DNA of 64,000 nucleotides from Vicingus serpentipes (GTDB lineage Bacteria > Bacteroidota > Bacteroidia > Flavobacteriales_E > Vicingaceae): the NCBI RefSeq assembly GCF_007993035.1, contig NZ_VOOS01000004.1:327365-391364 (forward strand), read 5' to 3'. Below the pieces are notes generated by a model. It was not told the origin of the DNA. It did not search any database and saw only the letters and a program-made list of their open reading frames with translations. Shown here in pieces: positions 63,580-64,000 of this stretch. Made by a program: the position numbers and the translations under genes. Each line of letters starts with the position of its first letter. Position 1 is the first letter of the stretch.

Positions 63580-64000
63580 TTATTGAATAATATTTACGTG
63601 GCCAATTTTTGAGTGTTGTTCCCCGTTAATATCCTTATAGATGATTTTCCATACATAGGTATCCGTTTTAACTTTTGTTCCTTTGTATGTGCCATCCCAT
63701 CCATCATCAATATTTGTTCCTTCAAATATTTTTTCTCCCCAACGATCGTAGATTGAAAGATTAAATCCTTCATCAGAGATACCAAATCCTTTTGCTAAAA
63801 ACACATCATTTTTATTATCAGAGTCAGGTGTAAATGTGTTTGGCACAAATAACCCATATTCTCCTTTTACGATTACTATTTTAACAATATTGTTTACACA
63901 ACCATTTGCATCTGTAACAGTTAATGTAACTGGATATTCACCAACCGTATCATTTGGAAACTCAAAAGATGGGTTAGGGAATGGACTTGTTCCAAGACCT
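63580..64000 (-). CDS. C-terminal end of a PKD-containing protein with gliding-type T9SS sorting domain (runs off window)
   Basis: The leftward frame is open from the window edge to its stop, giving about 139 residues. The first part (FPNDTVGEYPVTLTVTDANG) is the end of a PKD domain. It is followed by FVPNTFTPDSDNKNDVF, YDRWGEKIFEG and DGWDGTYKGTKV, and it ends GHVNIIQ: the gliding motility-associated C-terminal (type B) sorting domain. The missing N-terminal part probably holds a signal peptide and further PKD or Ig repeats. It is a second surface protein of the same export class as the gene at 14057. Confidence 0.9.
   Translation of the reverse strand, partial: GLGTSPFPNPSFEFPNDTVGEYPVTLTVTDANGCVNNIVKIVIVKGEYGLFVPNTFTPDSDNKNDVFLAKGFGISDEGFNLSIYDRWGEKIFEGTNIDDGWDGTYKGTKVKTDTYVWKIIYKDINGEQHSKIGHVNIIQ

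Overview
The window is a low-GC, densely packed stretch of chromosome from a member of the Bacteroidota, most likely Flavobacteriales. Four things point there: type IX secretion sorting domains (a gliding-type C-terminal domain and a type A tail), several TAnnTTTG-type -7 promoter elements, many lipoproteins and families typical of this phylum (PafA phosphatase, DUF5686, DUF2807, DUF6150, DUF4833), and the yidD-rnpA order. No tRNA, rRNA, CRISPR array, insertion sequence or prophage is visible, and no gene-free stretch exceeds 300 bases. It reads as core chromosome with lineage-specific envelope and signalling genes.

Layout. 0-4 kb: leftward rnpA-yidD and the start of a further gene, diverging from a four-gene coupled operon (PAP2 phosphatase, FluC/CrcB fluoride channel, PafA-like phosphatase, lipoprotein). 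4-10 kb: gyrB, a DUF3108 protein, an M23 peptidase and a lipoprotein with a YiiX-like cysteine hydrolase domain. 10-20 kb: leftward FAD oxidoreductase, DUF6150 repeat protein and MazG; then a vWA protein, a large SprB-repeat adhesin with a type IX sorting domain, a free-methionine-sulfoxide reductase and an Ig-like lipoprotein. 20-29 kb: dinB, a DUF5686 outer-membrane protein, a radical SAM protein, rlmF, then an ECF sigma/anti-sigma pair followed by a DUF2807 protein. 29-39 kb: an M1 aminopeptidase and three tandem TPR-transmembrane-SpoIIE phosphatase genes. 39-50 kb: a leftward LolCE-like permease-rbfA-hflX-membrane protein group, two amidohydrolase-family proteins, a CoA-binding protein, a second sigma factor with a zinc-binding anti-sigma protein, then small soluble genes. 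50-64 kb: 2-oxoacid:ferredoxin oxidoreductase (korAB-like) divergent from the 2-oxoglutarate dehydrogenase genes (sucAB), a cystathionine gamma-synthase family enzyme, three short-chain dehydrogenases, an M43-type secreted metalloprotease and the 3' end of another gliding-type sorted protein.

The most informative signals not explained by gene calls are these. A two-part sequence, AGTTGTAAC, 17 bases, CGTCACATT, lies upstream of both the ECF sigma operon and the DUF2807 gene, which looks like a sigma-specific autoregulatory promoter pair. The three SpoIIE phosphatases are translationally coupled, and the second and third share a 73-base perfectly identical tract. A 58-residue lipoprotein gene is tucked against the end of that cluster on the other strand. 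The PAP2 gene has no usual start codon. Several enzymes carry substitutions at key positions (M23 His to Cys, one SDR without YxxxK, amidohydrolase modules without HxH).
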